A DNA stretch of 64,000 bases from assembly GCF_037976825.1 (NCBI RefSeq), contig NZ_CP150269.1, forward strand, positions 4,663,501-4,727,500, read 5' to 3'. The notes below the pieces were generated by a model. The model was not told where the DNA came from. It did not search any database and worked only from the letters and a program-made list of their open reading frames with translations. The translations under genes and the position numbers were made by a program. The stretch comes from Paenibacillus sp. FSL K6-1330 (GTDB lineage: Bacteria; Bacillota; Bacilli; Paenibacillales; Paenibacillaceae). Shown here piece after piece: positions 43,754 to 52,543 of this stretch (the first letter of the stretch is position 1; each line of letters starts with the position of its first letter).

Positions 43754-44053
43754 ATGGCATTCGGCATCTCGAGACAGGAACTGCAGCAATGGAAGCAGAA
43801 GGTCGCACAAGGAGACATCGCTTTTTTGACCCATTATTGGTATGACAAGCGGTTTCCGGAGTTCCATACCGTAACCAAAGTAGGCTGCTCGAACATCCAG
43901 CGCCTTGAGGACTGGTGTGTATCCAACGGACTTAATCCGGAATATATCCATTATCGCCTGCCTTACCCGCACTTTGATCTGATCGGTCCCAAGCAAACCG
44001 AATTACTGCAAAAGTACAGGCTCGAAGAGCATATCACCCGATTCGGTCTGTAA
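43754..44053 (+). CDS. Small conserved protein, YneQ-like
   Basis: 99 residues, MAFGISRQELQQWKQKVAQG then FLTHYWYDKRFPEFHTVTKV and PHFDLIG. The sequence pattern matches what I recall of Bacillus YneQ, for which no function is known. The frame is complete and ends near a strong terminator. Divergent from the ABM gene. Confidence 0.75.
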   Translation: MAFGISRQELQQWKQKVAQGDIAFLTHYWYDKRFPEFHTVTKVGCSNIQRLEDWCVSNGLNPEYIHYRLPYPHFDLIGPKQTELLQKYRLEEHITRFGL

Positions 44054-44061
44054 ATGCCTAT

Positions 44062-44099
44062 CGGCGTACTTTTTTAGGACAGACCACATATAGCGGAAC
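44062..44099. repeat. Dispersed short repeat, copy 3 (diverged)
   Basis: CGGCGTACT, then a different 6-base stretch, then GGACAGACCACATATAGCGG. It matches both ends of copy 1 (7978) with a shorter middle, and like copy 1 it sits just behind a gene. Confidence 0.45.
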
Positions 44100-44100
44100 T

Positions 44101-44159
44101 AACCCGCCTTGATCCACGGCCGTTCTCGCTCATGCCGTGCCTGATCAGGCGGGTTTTTT
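44101..44159 (+). terminator. Terminator of the YneQ-like gene
   Basis: AACCCGCCTTGATC (44101-44114) pairs with GATCAGGCGGGTT (44143-44155), with an inner ACGGC/GCCGT stem and a T-run after it. Confidence 0.88.
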
Positions 44160-44222
44160 AGAATACTTTATCAACTGAATCGTTCCGAGGTTTTCTAATG
44201 GTTCTGTTCTATTTCTATACCA

Positions 44223-45155
44223 TCATGTAACAGCTTCGCTAGTCATCTTCTTTAATGTCTTGTTAATCCAGATCGCAGCCGTCGCGCCTTCCCCCATCGC
44301 CACGGTGGTTAATTCGGAATGGACGCCCAGGTCACCGGCCGCCCAGAGTAATTCGACACTCGTCATTTTGGACCTTGGATCGGTCTTGACATGACGATTG
44401 TGCTCCAGCTCTGCCCCCAGTTGCTCGGCCAATTCGGAATAGATCATATTCCCGCCAAAAGATATGAACCCCCGCTCCGCGGGCACGATGCTCCCATCCT
44501 CAAGCATGACGGCTGATAGGATGCCGCCCTCCTCACGAATTTCTGACACCTTTTTCTCTATATACGGAATCCCGAGCTCCGCCAATTGGGACATATGCTC
44601 GGAAGAAGCTGGCTCCCCCTCATGATTGATGTAGATGATATCCTTGGTCCGCTCCGATAGCAGCACGGCCATACTGGCACCGGGATCACCCGATCCCATC
44701 ACGACGGTCTTTCGATCCTGAATTTCATAACCATCGCAATCGGGGCATACAAAAACGGATGTGCCCAGCGTGGGCATCAGGCCTGGCAGCTTGGGAAAGC
44801 GGTCCATCACGCCTGTTGCGAGCAGCAAGGTTTTGGCCCTGTACTGAACTCCATCTTTACCGGTTAACACAAAATATTGAGCTTCATCACGCCCCGCCTT
44901 CCGGATATCATCAGCAGCAAACTTTACATCGACAGATTCCGCCTGCTGACGTCCGCGTCGCCTGAGCTCTTCACCAGGGACCCCATCCGGCCATCCGAGG
45001 ATGTTGCGGTAGCTCTTGCATATGGTGGACCGCCCCATTCCCCGGTCGATCACCAGGACATTGTAGGCAGAATACCGCCCCAGCTGTATAGCCGCCTGCA
45101 GACCTGCAATTCCGCCGCCGATGATAATGCAATCTTTCACTTCGGTATCCGACAT
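44223..45155 (-). CDS. Thioredoxin-reductase-like FAD/NAD(P) oxidoreductase
   Basis: 310 residues. FAD-binding IIGGGIAGLQAA (about 11-22), the redox pair CPDC (Cys137, Cys140), a second nucleotide site VVMGSGDPGASM, and the terminal AAGDLG. Same layout as thioredoxin reductase, but the GSGDPG and CPDC forms differ from housekeeping TrxB (GxGxxA and CATC), so it is a paralogue with another partner. No thioredoxin gene is close. Monocistronic. Confidence 0.88.
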   Translation of the reverse strand: MSDTEVKDCIIIGGGIAGLQAAIQLGRYSAYNVLVIDRGMGRSTICKSYRNILGWPDGVPGEELRRRGRQQAESVDVKFAADDIRKAGRDEAQYFVLTGKDGVQYRAKTLLLATGVMDRFPKLPGLMPTLGTSVFVCPDCDGYEIQDRKTVVMGSGDPGASMAVLLSERTKDIIYINHEGEPASSEHMSQLAELGIPYIEKKVSEIREEGGILSAVMLEDGSIVPAERGFISFGGNMIYSELAEQLGAELEHNRHVKTDPRSKMTSVELLWAAGDLGVHSELTTVAMGEGATAAIWINKTLKKMTSEAVT

Positions 45156-45285
45156 GTAGCTTTATCCACTCATTTCTATATCGAATTAAGAACTGGAACT
45201 CCTTGAATCAAAATATCCTTCAAGAAAAGAGGTACACCCTAAATATTTAACCAATCTGCCGTGATTTACTCCTGAAAAGTCAAAT

Positions 45286-45311
45286 AGACCCCGGTACAAA
45301 GGCCGAGGTCT
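45286..45311 (-). terminator. Terminator of chrA
   Basis: AGACCCCGG pairs with CCGAGGTCT with one mismatch; a short T-rich tract follows on the minus strand. Confidence 0.6.
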
Positions 45312-45322
45312 AAATCAATGAA

Positions 45323-46552
45323 TCACAGGAGTAGCTGTCCGGCTAATGCACCGGTGATTACAACCAGCCACGGAGGGCTCTTCCAGAACATCAGCATTCC
45401 GAACAGACCCGCTCCGATCACAAATTCAAGCGGACTATGAATGGAGGATGTCCATATCGGATGATACAAAGCGGCCAGCAGAATCCCGACCACTGCCGCA
45501 TTCATGCCTGTCAGCATGCCTTGCAGTTTAGGGTTTCTACGGATGCTGTTCCAGAACGGCATTGCCCCTACGATGAGCAGAAATCCAGGCAAAAAGATAG
45601 CGAGTGTAGCAACAATACCTCCAGGAATCCCCTGGATCAAGACCCCGAGGTAAGCGGCAAAAGTAAACAACGGACCGGGTACAGCCTGTGTCGCTCCGTA
45701 ACCCGTTAGGAAATCCTCTTTAGACATCCATCCGTTCAGCACCGTCTCACTCTCCAGCAGCGGGAGAACGACGTGCCCTCCGCCGAATACAAGCGATCCA
45801 GCTCGGTAGAAGCTGTCCACAATGGCTACCCAACCATTATCGGTCAGCCCTTTAAGGATCGGCAGACCCACTAATAATACTACAAACATGCCCAAACAAA
45901 AGAGTCCGGCTCTCCGTCCGATCGGCATCTTGATCTCGGGTGCAGCCTCCTCGTTTGCTTGACGCTTGAACAACCACAGTCCCGATATGCCGGCCAGCGC
46001 GATGACCGTCACTTGAGAAACGGGACTCTGCCACAGCAGAACGACTGCCATGGCTATTAACGCTATGGCCGACCGTATGGGACCTGAGGCCAGCTTTCCT
46101 GCCATCCCAAGTACCGCTTGCGCTACGATGGCCACTGCGACAATTTTCAGTCCTTGAATCCAACCTGCCGAGCCGGGATCGAAAGTTTGCATCAAATAGG
46201 CGAAGATCATGAGCATGAGCACGGATGGTAACGTGAAGCCGAGCCAGGCGACGATACCGCCCCATAATCCCGCTCGCATCATCCCAACACCAATACCTAC
46301 TTGGCTGCTAGCCGGTCCGGGAAGAAATTGGGCGAGGGCCACCAGATCCGCATAGCTTTTTTCGTCAAGCCATTGTTTGCGCCGCACATAAGTCTGGTGG
46401 AAGTATCCAAGATGTGCGATCGGTCCGCCAAATGAAGTGAGTCCCAACTGTAGAGCGGTCCACCAGGTTTCGCCGAGGGCACGCCACCTGCCAGAGGGCT
46501 GCCTATTGCCGACTTGAGCTTGTACTTGTTCTTTCTCTGTCTCCGGATTCAA
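45323..46552 (-). CDS. chrA: Chromate transporter family protein (ChrA)
   Basis: 409 residues made of two homologous halves with about ten membrane helices. Half 1 starts LGLTSFGGPIAHLGYFH and contains LAQFLPGPASSQVGI; half 2 has FGGGHVVLPLLE and YGATQAVPGPLF. These FGGP/FGGGH and PGP motifs define the CHR family, which exports chromate in some bacteria. The true substrate is not shown by sequence. The N-terminus is a short soluble tail. Confidence 0.92.
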   Translation of the reverse strand: MNPETEKEQVQAQVGNRQPSGRWRALGETWWTALQLGLTSFGGPIAHLGYFHQTYVRRKQWLDEKSYADLVALAQFLPGPASSQVGIGVGMMRAGLWGGIVAWLGFTLPSVLMLMIFAYLMQTFDPGSAGWIQGLKIVAVAIVAQAVLGMAGKLASGPIRSAIALIAMAVVLLWQSPVSQVTVIALAGISGLWLFKRQANEEAAPEIKMPIGRRAGLFCLGMFVVLLVGLPILKGLTDNGWVAIVDSFYRAGSLVFGGGHVVLPLLESETVLNGWMSKEDFLTGYGATQAVPGPLFTFAAYLGVLIQGIPGGIVATLAIFLPGFLLIVGAMPFWNSIRRNPKLQGMLTGMNAAVVGILLAALYHPIWTSSIHSPLEFVIGAGLFGMLMFWKSPPWLVVITGALAGQLLL

Positions 46553-46961
46553 AATCCATCGCTCCCCATATGCTTGATTAATGAAATGAAACGGTTAATT
46601 CGTGCATCCCAAGGTATAAAGAACATCATCAAATTTCAGATTATAACAAATACTCATTATCAATCTACCCATTTATGTAAACGCTATGTAAAATCTATAT
46701 AGGATCTTGAATGCTACGATCTGAAGATCGGCACATAACCATGTAAAAAGAGCGCCCCACTTGACCACATTGTCCAAGGATCGCTCTTTTCTATTTACTT
46801 ATTTCCCTTGCTGTTTGATCCATTATTGAGAGCACCATGTTGTGACCTCTGATATCACTCATTATGATTTTTGTTAGCTATTGGAGACCAGTCTATACAG
46901 CAGGGATGTTTGATGAATATGCTCTTTATACCTGGGATTCAACAAGAGGGGGGGGATTTCA
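46553..46961. other. Divergent intergenic region with an orphan hairpin
   Basis: Lies between chrA (minus) and the YheC/D gene (plus). AAAAGAGCG (46746-46754) pairs with CGCTCTTTT (46782-46790), a terminator-like stem that follows no gene on either strand. The rest is AT-rich promoter DNA. A very short transcript could end there; no ORF supports it. Confidence 0.45.
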
Positions 46962-47699
46962 ATGACAATTGGAAAAATGAAGGATCAGTGGGGAATGTTA
47001 CAGAATCATATCTTGCGTCCCCATTTGCCTGAAACTCGATGGATGACAGGTTCAAGGATCTTACGGATGCTGAAAACATATTCATCCGTCTTCATAAAAC
47101 CCAATCTCGGAAGTGGCGGCAACGGAATCATCCGTGTCAATGAATTGAGTAGGGGATATGAAGTTCGCTGCGGCCCACGTCGGAAGATTGTTGGAGTTCA
47201 CTCTGTCTTAAAAGCAATTGATTCATTTCGGAATTCAAAGCGTCGGTATTTGGTGCAGAAAGGCCTGCGAATGGCGGAGTACCATGGGGAAATCTTTGAT
47301 ATCCGTGTATACCTGCAGAAGCCAGAGGACAAATGGATCATTTCGGGTATGGTCGCCCGTGTAGCTGCACCTCATAAATTTGTGACCAACTATCATCAAG
47401 GAGGGCATGCAGAACCATTGCAAGAGGTTCTCTTAAAGCTCTTTCAGAATAACCAAACCAAAGTGGACGCCTGTTCTCGTAAAATAAAACAACTATCCAT
47501 TACCATTGCCGAGACGGTTAATAAATGGAAATCGACTCGTGAATTTGGGGTTGATCTTGCCATAGACAAGAATGGCTACATTTGGATCCTTGAAGCTAAT
47601 CCATATCCCGGCCATAGGTTGTTTACTCAACTCTCCGATAACACAATGTACAGAACCATTATAGAAAACAAACGGCGCATGGCAAAAAAAATACCATGA
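46962..47699 (+). CDS. YheC/YheD-type ATP-grasp spore-coat-associated protein
   Basis: 245 residues. The ATP-grasp core runs from KPNLGSGGNGIIRVN through YLVQKGLRMAEYHGEIFDIR to FGVDLAIDKNGYIWILEANPYPG, whose Glu-Ala-Asn is the usual metal site. Shorter than YheC/YheD of Bacillus (about 360 to 450 residues) because the N-terminal domain is missing. Ligand unknown. GAGGGGGG lies before the ATG. A small ORF overlaps its stop. Confidence 0.85.
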   Translation: MTIGKMKDQWGMLQNHILRPHLPETRWMTGSRILRMLKTYSSVFIKPNLGSGGNGIIRVNELSRGYEVRCGPRRKIVGVHSVLKAIDSFRNSKRRYLVQKGLRMAEYHGEIFDIRVYLQKPEDKWIISGMVARVAAPHKFVTNYHQGGHAEPLQEVLLKLFQNNQTKVDACSRKIKQLSITIAETVNKWKSTREFGVDLAIDKNGYIWILEANPYPGHRLFTQLSDNTMYRTIIENKRRMAKKIP

Positions 47700-47869
47700 T
47701 TGCAGAAGCTTTTATTACAGATGGGGAATGTTGGAAGGAATCCCCAACCTCCCAGGAGTTGAAGAGCTTCCTGAACGACAGCAGTGGTGGATTCCGCGCT
47801 TCCGCTTTCAGCAAGCCCTATTTACTCACAGGTATTCATCGTTGTCATGATGACCTCTATCGGTATTAA
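47696..47869 (+). CDS. Possible small CDS (57 residues), coupled to the ATP-grasp gene
   Basis: ATGA overlap with the stop of the ATP-grasp gene starts MIAEAFITDGECWKESPTSQ and runs to TGIHRCHDDLYRY, ending in TAA at 47867-47869, which overlaps the last codons of the convergent MFS gene by 4 bp. The 4-bp stop/start overlap argues for coupled translation. No family seen, and the ribosome box is not strong. Confidence 0.4.
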   Translation: MIAEAFITDGECWKESPTSQELKSFLNDSSGGFRASAFSKPYLLTGIHRCHDDLYRY

Positions 47870-49095
47870 GCCTCAGGCTTCGCCTCTTTCGGTACGGAGA
47901 GATAACCTGGTTTCGCTGCACCAAAGCCGAAGATGAACAACACCACAACAATGGCAGACAAAACCGCCAGGGGCACCTTCCACCCTCCTGTCGCATCATG
48001 CAGGAACCCGATCAGCATCGGACCGACGGCAGCCAATAAATAACCCAGTGACTGAGCCATTCCAGATAACGCGGCAGCTTCTTGAGCCGTTTTGGTACGC
48101 AGGGTGAAGAACATCAGGGATAAACTGAAATTGGCCCCGCCTGAAATACCTACCAGCATCACCCATAGCAGATTCAAGGAAGACATGCCGGAAAATAAGC
48201 CTGCATATCCGGTCAGCATGGATAATGCAGAGATCGTCACCAGCAAACGCTGATTGGGATTCCGGCCAGCCAGAACAGGAATAATGAAAGAAAACGGCAA
48301 GCTGACAAATTGGAGAATCGAGAGCATCCATCCCGCCGCACTATAATCCATGCCTTGGCTTCTCAGAATCTCGGGCAGCCATGAGACGTTCACGTAGAAC
48401 GTAAACGATTGAAGTCCCATAAATAAAGTAATGTACCAAGCAAGCGGTGACCTCAACACACTCTGTTGTTTGGTAGAAGTCGAACTGACCTCAGCTGTTT
48501 TTCCGGAACTGCGGCGCTGGATGATCCACACGATCAGAGCTAAGACGGACAATGAACCCCAAATGAGCAGGGACCCTTGCCAACCAAGCCCTGCTTGGGT
48601 AGCCAGCGGAATGCTAATCCCGGATGCGATCGCGGCGAGCAGATTCATCGAGGCAGAGTACGTGCCCGTCATCAATCCGATATGCCGCGGGAAATCCCGC
48701 TTGACCAGACTTGGAAGCAGCACGTTCCCTACGGCTATGGCCATTCCAAGAAATGCGGTACCTATTAACAGTGTATACGGTGATGATATCGAGCGTATGC
48801 CGATTCCGAATGTCAGCACCACCATACTCAGCAAAAGGGTATTCTCCAGTCCCCATTTTTTGGCCATGGCTGGTGCCATCGGCGATAATAGAGCAAAAGC
48901 CAACAGCGGCAGCGTCGTCAGCATGCCCGCCAATGTACTCGAAATTCCTATATCCTCTCGAATGATCCCGATCAGCGGACCTACCGAAGTAATCGCCGCT
49001 CTCAAGTTGATAGCAATAAGGATGATACCTGCAAAAATCATCCATGTGCGCCCTGCGGAATTTGTGTTTTGATCTATTGATGTTCTTGATGTCAT
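47866..49095 (-). CDS. MFS transporter, CynX/NimT family
   Basis: 409 residues, about 12 helices. IAINLRAAITSVGPLIGIIR and the later GLMTGTYSASMNLLAA are typical of the CynX/NimT (cyanate/nitroimidazole) group, whose substrates are mixed. AAGGAG lies 8 bases before the ATG at 49095. A perfect 7-bp inverted repeat lies 36-55 bp upstream. Confidence 0.88.
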   Translation of the reverse strand: MTSRTSIDQNTNSAGRTWMIFAGIILIAINLRAAITSVGPLIGIIREDIGISSTLAGMLTTLPLLAFALLSPMAPAMAKKWGLENTLLLSMVVLTFGIGIRSISSPYTLLIGTAFLGMAIAVGNVLLPSLVKRDFPRHIGLMTGTYSASMNLLAAIASGISIPLATQAGLGWQGSLLIWGSLSVLALIVWIIQRRSSGKTAEVSSTSTKQQSVLRSPLAWYITLFMGLQSFTFYVNVSWLPEILRSQGMDYSAAGWMLSILQFVSLPFSFIIPVLAGRNPNQRLLVTISALSMLTGYAGLFSGMSSLNLLWVMLVGISGGANFSLSLMFFTLRTKTAQEAAALSGMAQSLGYLLAAVGPMLIGFLHDATGGWKVPLAVLSAIVVVLFIFGFGAAKPGYLSVPKEAKPEA

Positions 49096-49130
49096 GACAT
49101 GGACTCCTTACTTTCATGCGATATGTAAAA

Positions 49131-49150
49131 ATAAACTTATCCGAGTTTAT
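49131..49150 (-). promoter_or_regulatory. Inverted repeat upstream of the CynX-like gene
   Basis: ATAAACT-TATCCG-AGTTTAT is a perfect 7-bp inverted repeat with a 6-bp spacer, 36 bp before the MFS start. A repressor site is likely; no regulator gene is adjacent. A second stem, ATAGCCTC/GAGGCTAT, lies at 49172-49189. Confidence 0.5.
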
Positions 49151-49262
49151 CACAAACCCGGGCATTAGGCCATAGCCTCGGGAGGCTATCATGGCAGCTT
49201 TAAGGTCTAGTGTGTCGCCTATTCAGCGTTGTACATTAGCCTGTAGACGCACAGATAGAGCC

Positions 49263-50621
49263 CTACACAAGCGGGCTCCAAGCATACACGGATAATTTTT
49301 GGACTTCGCGAATCAATTCATTATACCGTTTTTGTATTTCCTCGGATGCGTACTGACGGAACTGCTCGAAGATTCCCATGCACCGCAGCATCCCGTTATC
49401 GCTTTTGATTCTTATCGAGTACGCGAGGCTGTCCAGGATGTGGGATAACCCGCGATCATACTGTTTAGCATTCAAATAGTATATCCCTAACTCGGCGAGG
49501 AGTCGGGTGTATTGGTTTAATGTGACGTGCACATTAATGTTGCTGATTTGGTTTTTCTGAGGTTTGTAATCGAGATACTTTTTAAAACGTTCAAGTATAT
49601 AATCTACATTGAGCCGGTGTCGATTTGCTGCGAGTATAATATGACATAGTGCCACAAAGATTTCATCTTCTCTTGATTCAATGTATTTTACGTAATCAGA
49701 CAAAACATTATAGTCTCCGGCCAATATAGAGTGCAAGTATCGGTTGGCTACAGCCCATTCATTAAACTGCTTTATGACTCTACATTCATCTTCGGTAGGG
49801 TCAATAATCCAATCAGGACTTTCGTAAATGCCCGTATAGGACAAAGCTTGTTCATAATCTCCACGTTCACTATAACTATTTTCTCGAGCTAAGTATGAAT
49901 ACAAGATATAAAAAACTAATGGATGATTACCTGAGTACTCAATTTTTTGATTCTGATATCTAGTCATGGCTTTAGATCCCATTTTTACAGCTAAATCATC
50001 CACTTTATCCCACTGACCCAATGAACCGCTGACATTTATTAACTCTACATATGCTGCAAGTTGATACTCTTCATCCAACCGTTCAATGTACGGCTCAAAT
50101 AACACAACGGCCTGCCAATTAGATTCTTGATTGTCACTTAATCTTTGTAAAAAAAGACGGTAGTGACAAAGGGCGAGCCTTTCAGAGTGTTGGAACTTTT
50201 CACTTTCAGCAACACATTCATACAAAGCTGCCGCTGCGTTGTATTTTTTTTCGTTATAAAATGATTCTGCCAATTCAAATAACATCGGTGCGTAAGTAAT
50301 GTTTTCCATTGCCATTCGTGCAGCTAAATGTAAACAATCCAACTCTGCACAGCGTTCAAGAAAAGCACCTAGTCGCCTCCAGTCAGGGGTAGCATGAAAT
50401 ATACATTCAAAAATATATTTATCGTAAAAGTGACCTTCCTTAAATCCAATACAGGAGGTGATCTGATCCAGTTGATTCATTGACATTGGACGGTTTCCAT
50501 TAAGTATGCCGCTTAAAGTTCCACTGTTTATTTTTGATATTTTCGCAAACTGATTTATTGTCAAACCATGTTCTTGCAAATATCTAGCTATTTCTCCGCG
50601 AATCGTGGCTGTCGTCTCCAA
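49263..50621 (-). CDS. RRNPP-type peptide receptor/regulator, copy 1 (orphan)
   Basis: 452 residues. An N-terminal XRE-type helix-turn-helix (about 5-58: LTINQFAKISKINSGTLSGI then LNGNRP) is followed by a long all-helical region to the C-terminus, with TPR-like pairs such as AAALYECVAESEKFQHSERL and ELGIYYLNAKQYDRGLSHIL. The layout is that of peptide-sensing regulators (PlcR, NprR, Rap/AimR). The start is TTG 50621 after GGGGGG. It is 41 bp behind copy 2 without its own promoter, so the two form one transcript. No peptide gene was found after it. Confidence 0.85.
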   Translation of the reverse strand: METTATIRGEIARYLQEHGLTINQFAKISKINSGTLSGILNGNRPMSMNQLDQITSCIGFKEGHFYDKYIFECIFHATPDWRRLGAFLERCAELDCLHLAARMAMENITYAPMLFELAESFYNEKKYNAAAALYECVAESEKFQHSERLALCHYRLFLQRLSDNQESNWQAVVLFEPYIERLDEEYQLAAYVELINVSGSLGQWDKVDDLAVKMGSKAMTRYQNQKIEYSGNHPLVFYILYSYLARENSYSERGDYEQALSYTGIYESPDWIIDPTEDECRVIKQFNEWAVANRYLHSILAGDYNVLSDYVKYIESREDEIFVALCHIILAANRHRLNVDYILERFKKYLDYKPQKNQISNINVHVTLNQYTRLLAELGIYYLNAKQYDRGLSHILDSLAYSIRIKSDNGMLRCMGIFEQFRQYASEEIQKRYNELIREVQKLSVYAWSPLV

Positions 50622-50662
50622 GTAACAACCCCCCAGAAAAATCTATTAAATAGCATTTTCCT

Positions 50663-52042
50663 TTACACTTGAGGGCTCCAAGCGTACACGGATAATTTTT
50701 GAACATCGTTAATCAAATCATTGTATCGTTTCTGTATTTCTTTGGAAGAATACTGACGAAACTGCTCAAAGATCCCCATGCACCGCAGCATCCCTCTGTC
50801 GCTTTTGATTCTTATCGAATACTCCAAACTATCTATAATAAATGTTAAACCACGATCAAATTTTTTGGAGTTCAAATAGTATATCCCTAGCTCGGTAAGG
50901 AGACGAGCATATCGGTTCATCGTAACTTGTTCACTTATCTTGCCGAGACGGCTTCGTTGTGGTTTATATGCCTGATACTCTTTAAACTTCTCCAGAATAT
51001 GATCTATGTTAAAGCGATGTCGATTTGCTGCTACGACAATATTGCATAAGGCAGTAAAAATCTCATCTGTTCTGGCTTCAACATAGTTTACATATTCAGA
51101 TATAACGTCAAAGTCTCCAGACATTAACCTGTATAAGTATCGATTCGCTTTTGCCCATTCTTTAAACTGATTGATTATTATTTTTTCCTGATCGGAAGGT
51201 GCCTTTATCCAATCCGGGTCTTCATACATAGACAGATAACTTAATGCTTCCTCAAAATTTCCTGCTTCACGACGGACATTCGCTTGTATTAGAAATGAAT
51301 AGAGTATGTAAAAGATTATGGGCTTTTCCTGTCCATCACTCATAATCGCGATTTTACAATTGTTCTTATATTGTAATCTAGCTTTATGACCCATTTTTCT
51401 AGCCAGCACTTCAATTGTGTCCCACCGCTGAAAAGAAATATTCACATTAATAAGCTTTCTATAAGCGTCTAATTGATATTCATCATCTAATCTATCAATA
51501 TAATGCTCAAAAGATACTGCCAGCTTTAGATTAGCTTCCACATTGTCACTTAACTCCATTACAAAAAGCCGATATTGGCATAATGCAAGCCTTTCAGAAT
51601 GCTGGAACTTTTCACTTTCAGCCACGCATTCATACAATAATGCGGCCGCTTTATACTTCTCCCTGTTGAAGAATTCCTCCGCCATTTCAAAAAGCATTGG
51701 CGCGTAATTGATGTTCTCCATCGTCATTCGTGCTGCTTTATGCAAACAATCCAGTTTATCCAGCTCCGCACATCGCCCCAGAAAAGGTCCAAGCCTCCGC
51801 CAGTCGGGAGTAGTATGGAAAATACTCTCCGTTATATAAAGTCCATAGAATTGTCCCTCTTCCAGCCCCATGCCTTCGGTAATCCGGTCTAACTGGTGCA
51901 TAGACATGGGACGATTACCATTTATGATATTACTAAGTGTTCCGCTATTGATACCCGATATCTTTGCAAACTGGTTAATCGTCATACGATGATTCTGCAA
52001 ATATTTAACTATCTCTCCGCGAATCGTGGCTGTCGTCTCCAA
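50663..52042 (-). CDS. RRNPP-type peptide receptor/regulator, copy 2 (orphan)
   Basis: 459 residues, same HTH + TPR-like architecture as copies 1 and 3. It shares almost identical first 12 residues and the C-terminus KLSVYAWSP with copy 1, and start-region DNA is nearly identical, so copies 1 and 2 look recently duplicated. The start is TTG 52042 after GGGGGTG. Its own SigA promoter lies at 52098-52126. No peptide precursor follows it; copy 1 does instead. The orphan state suggests it may answer the peptide of the third unit or one encoded elsewhere. Confidence 0.85.
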   Translation of the reverse strand: METTATIRGEIVKYLQNHRMTINQFAKISGINSGTLSNIINGNRPMSMHQLDRITEGMGLEEGQFYGLYITESIFHTTPDWRRLGPFLGRCAELDKLDCLHKAARMTMENINYAPMLFEMAEEFFNREKYKAAALLYECVAESEKFQHSERLALCQYRLFVMELSDNVEANLKLAVSFEHYIDRLDDEYQLDAYRKLINVNISFQRWDTIEVLARKMGHKARLQYKNNCKIAIMSDGQEKPIIFYILYSFLIQANVRREAGNFEEALSYLSMYEDPDWIKAPSDQEKIIINQFKEWAKANRYLYRLMSGDFDVISEYVNYVEARTDEIFTALCNIVVAANRHRFNIDHILEKFKEYQAYKPQRSRLGKISEQVTMNRYARLLTELGIYYLNSKKFDRGLTFIIDSLEYSIRIKSDRGMLRCMGIFEQFRQYSSKEIQKRYNDLINDVQKLSVYAWSPQV

Positions 52043-52066
52043 GTAACAACACCCCCAGATGGAAAA

Positions 52067-52126
52067 CCAAATATTAGTATTATAAATATTTAATTACATG
52101 CTATTATTTTACATTCAGAAGGTCAA
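52067..52126 (-). promoter_or_regulatory. Promoter and conserved leader element of receptor copies 2+1
   Basis: Minus strand: TTGACC (52121-52126), 17-bp spacer, TAGCAT (52098-52103). ATACTAATATTTGG (52067-52080) in the leader is identical to the element ahead of copy 3, at nearly the same distance from the -10 box. Confidence 0.65.
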
Positions 52127-52142
52127 TAATTTAATTAATTAT

Positions 52143-52182
52143 TCAAATAAAGATGGCTCCACTATGTCTGGAACCATCTTTT
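52143..52182 (-). terminator. Terminator of the peptide-precursor gene
   Basis: AAGATGGCTCC pairs with GGAACCATCTT (one mismatch), T-rich on both sides, 25 bp past the stop of the peptide gene. Confidence 0.7.
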
Positions 52183-52206
52183 GATTAAATCTATGAAGAA
52201 AATAAA

Positions 52207-52377
52207 TTAGGTCGTTCCCGCACCATGAGACGAAGACGTCATATTTGTTCCTGCCCCATGACTATAAACAGCTGCTTTGGGAGTAGTAATAGGATCAGCA
52301 CTTATAATCCCTGACGGAACTTCGAACAGCAAAACAAGACTACAGATTGTAAATAGATACGCAAGTTTTTTCTTCAT
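52207..52377 (-). CDS. Secreted signalling-peptide precursor with SHGAGT repeats
   Basis: 56 codons, too short for most gene finders. MKKKLAYLFTICSLVLLFEV is a signal peptide (cleavage likely near IISA/DP, residue 27). The exported part carries SHGAGT twice: residues 39-44 (after VY) and 50-55 (after SS), with one final Thr. GAGAGGTG lies 11 bases before the ATG. It sits directly downstream of receptor copy 3 on the same strand and has its own promoter and terminator. Peptide-receptor pairs of this form (Aip/Alo, P. polymyxa) are recalled, not checked. Probable mature signal: SHGAGT(T) or close to it. Confidence 0.8.
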   Translation of the reverse strand: MKKKLAYLFTICSLVLLFEVPSGIISADPITTPKAAVYSHGAGTNMTSSSHGAGTT

Positions 52378-52466
52378 ATTATTTTTTGCACCTCTCTAAC
52401 CAATATTTTCTTGAAAGTTGTTCTTCATTGATGAAACATAGTGAAATTTCCCATATTCCCCCTTAC

Positions 52467-52532
52467 AGTATCATAAATCGATCTACTTGACATTACCAAA
52501 AAAAGAAAACTTTCCATGAACAAAGTATCATA
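52467..52532 (-). promoter_or_regulatory. Peptide-gene promoter with direct repeats
   Basis: Minus strand: TTGGTA (52494-52499), 18-bp spacer, TATGAT (52470-52475). AGTATCATA occurs at 52467-52475 (covering the -10 box) and at 52524-52532; the second copy belongs to the palindrome GTATC-ATAGC-GATAC (52525-52539). These are candidate receptor-binding sites. Confidence 0.5.
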
Positions 52533-52543
52533 GCGATACAATA

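Noticed and set aside
49096..49262. Search for a peptide gene behind receptor copy 1
   Set aside because: On the minus strand only MYNAE-type tiny frames appear, with no signal peptide, so copy 1 is called an orphan.
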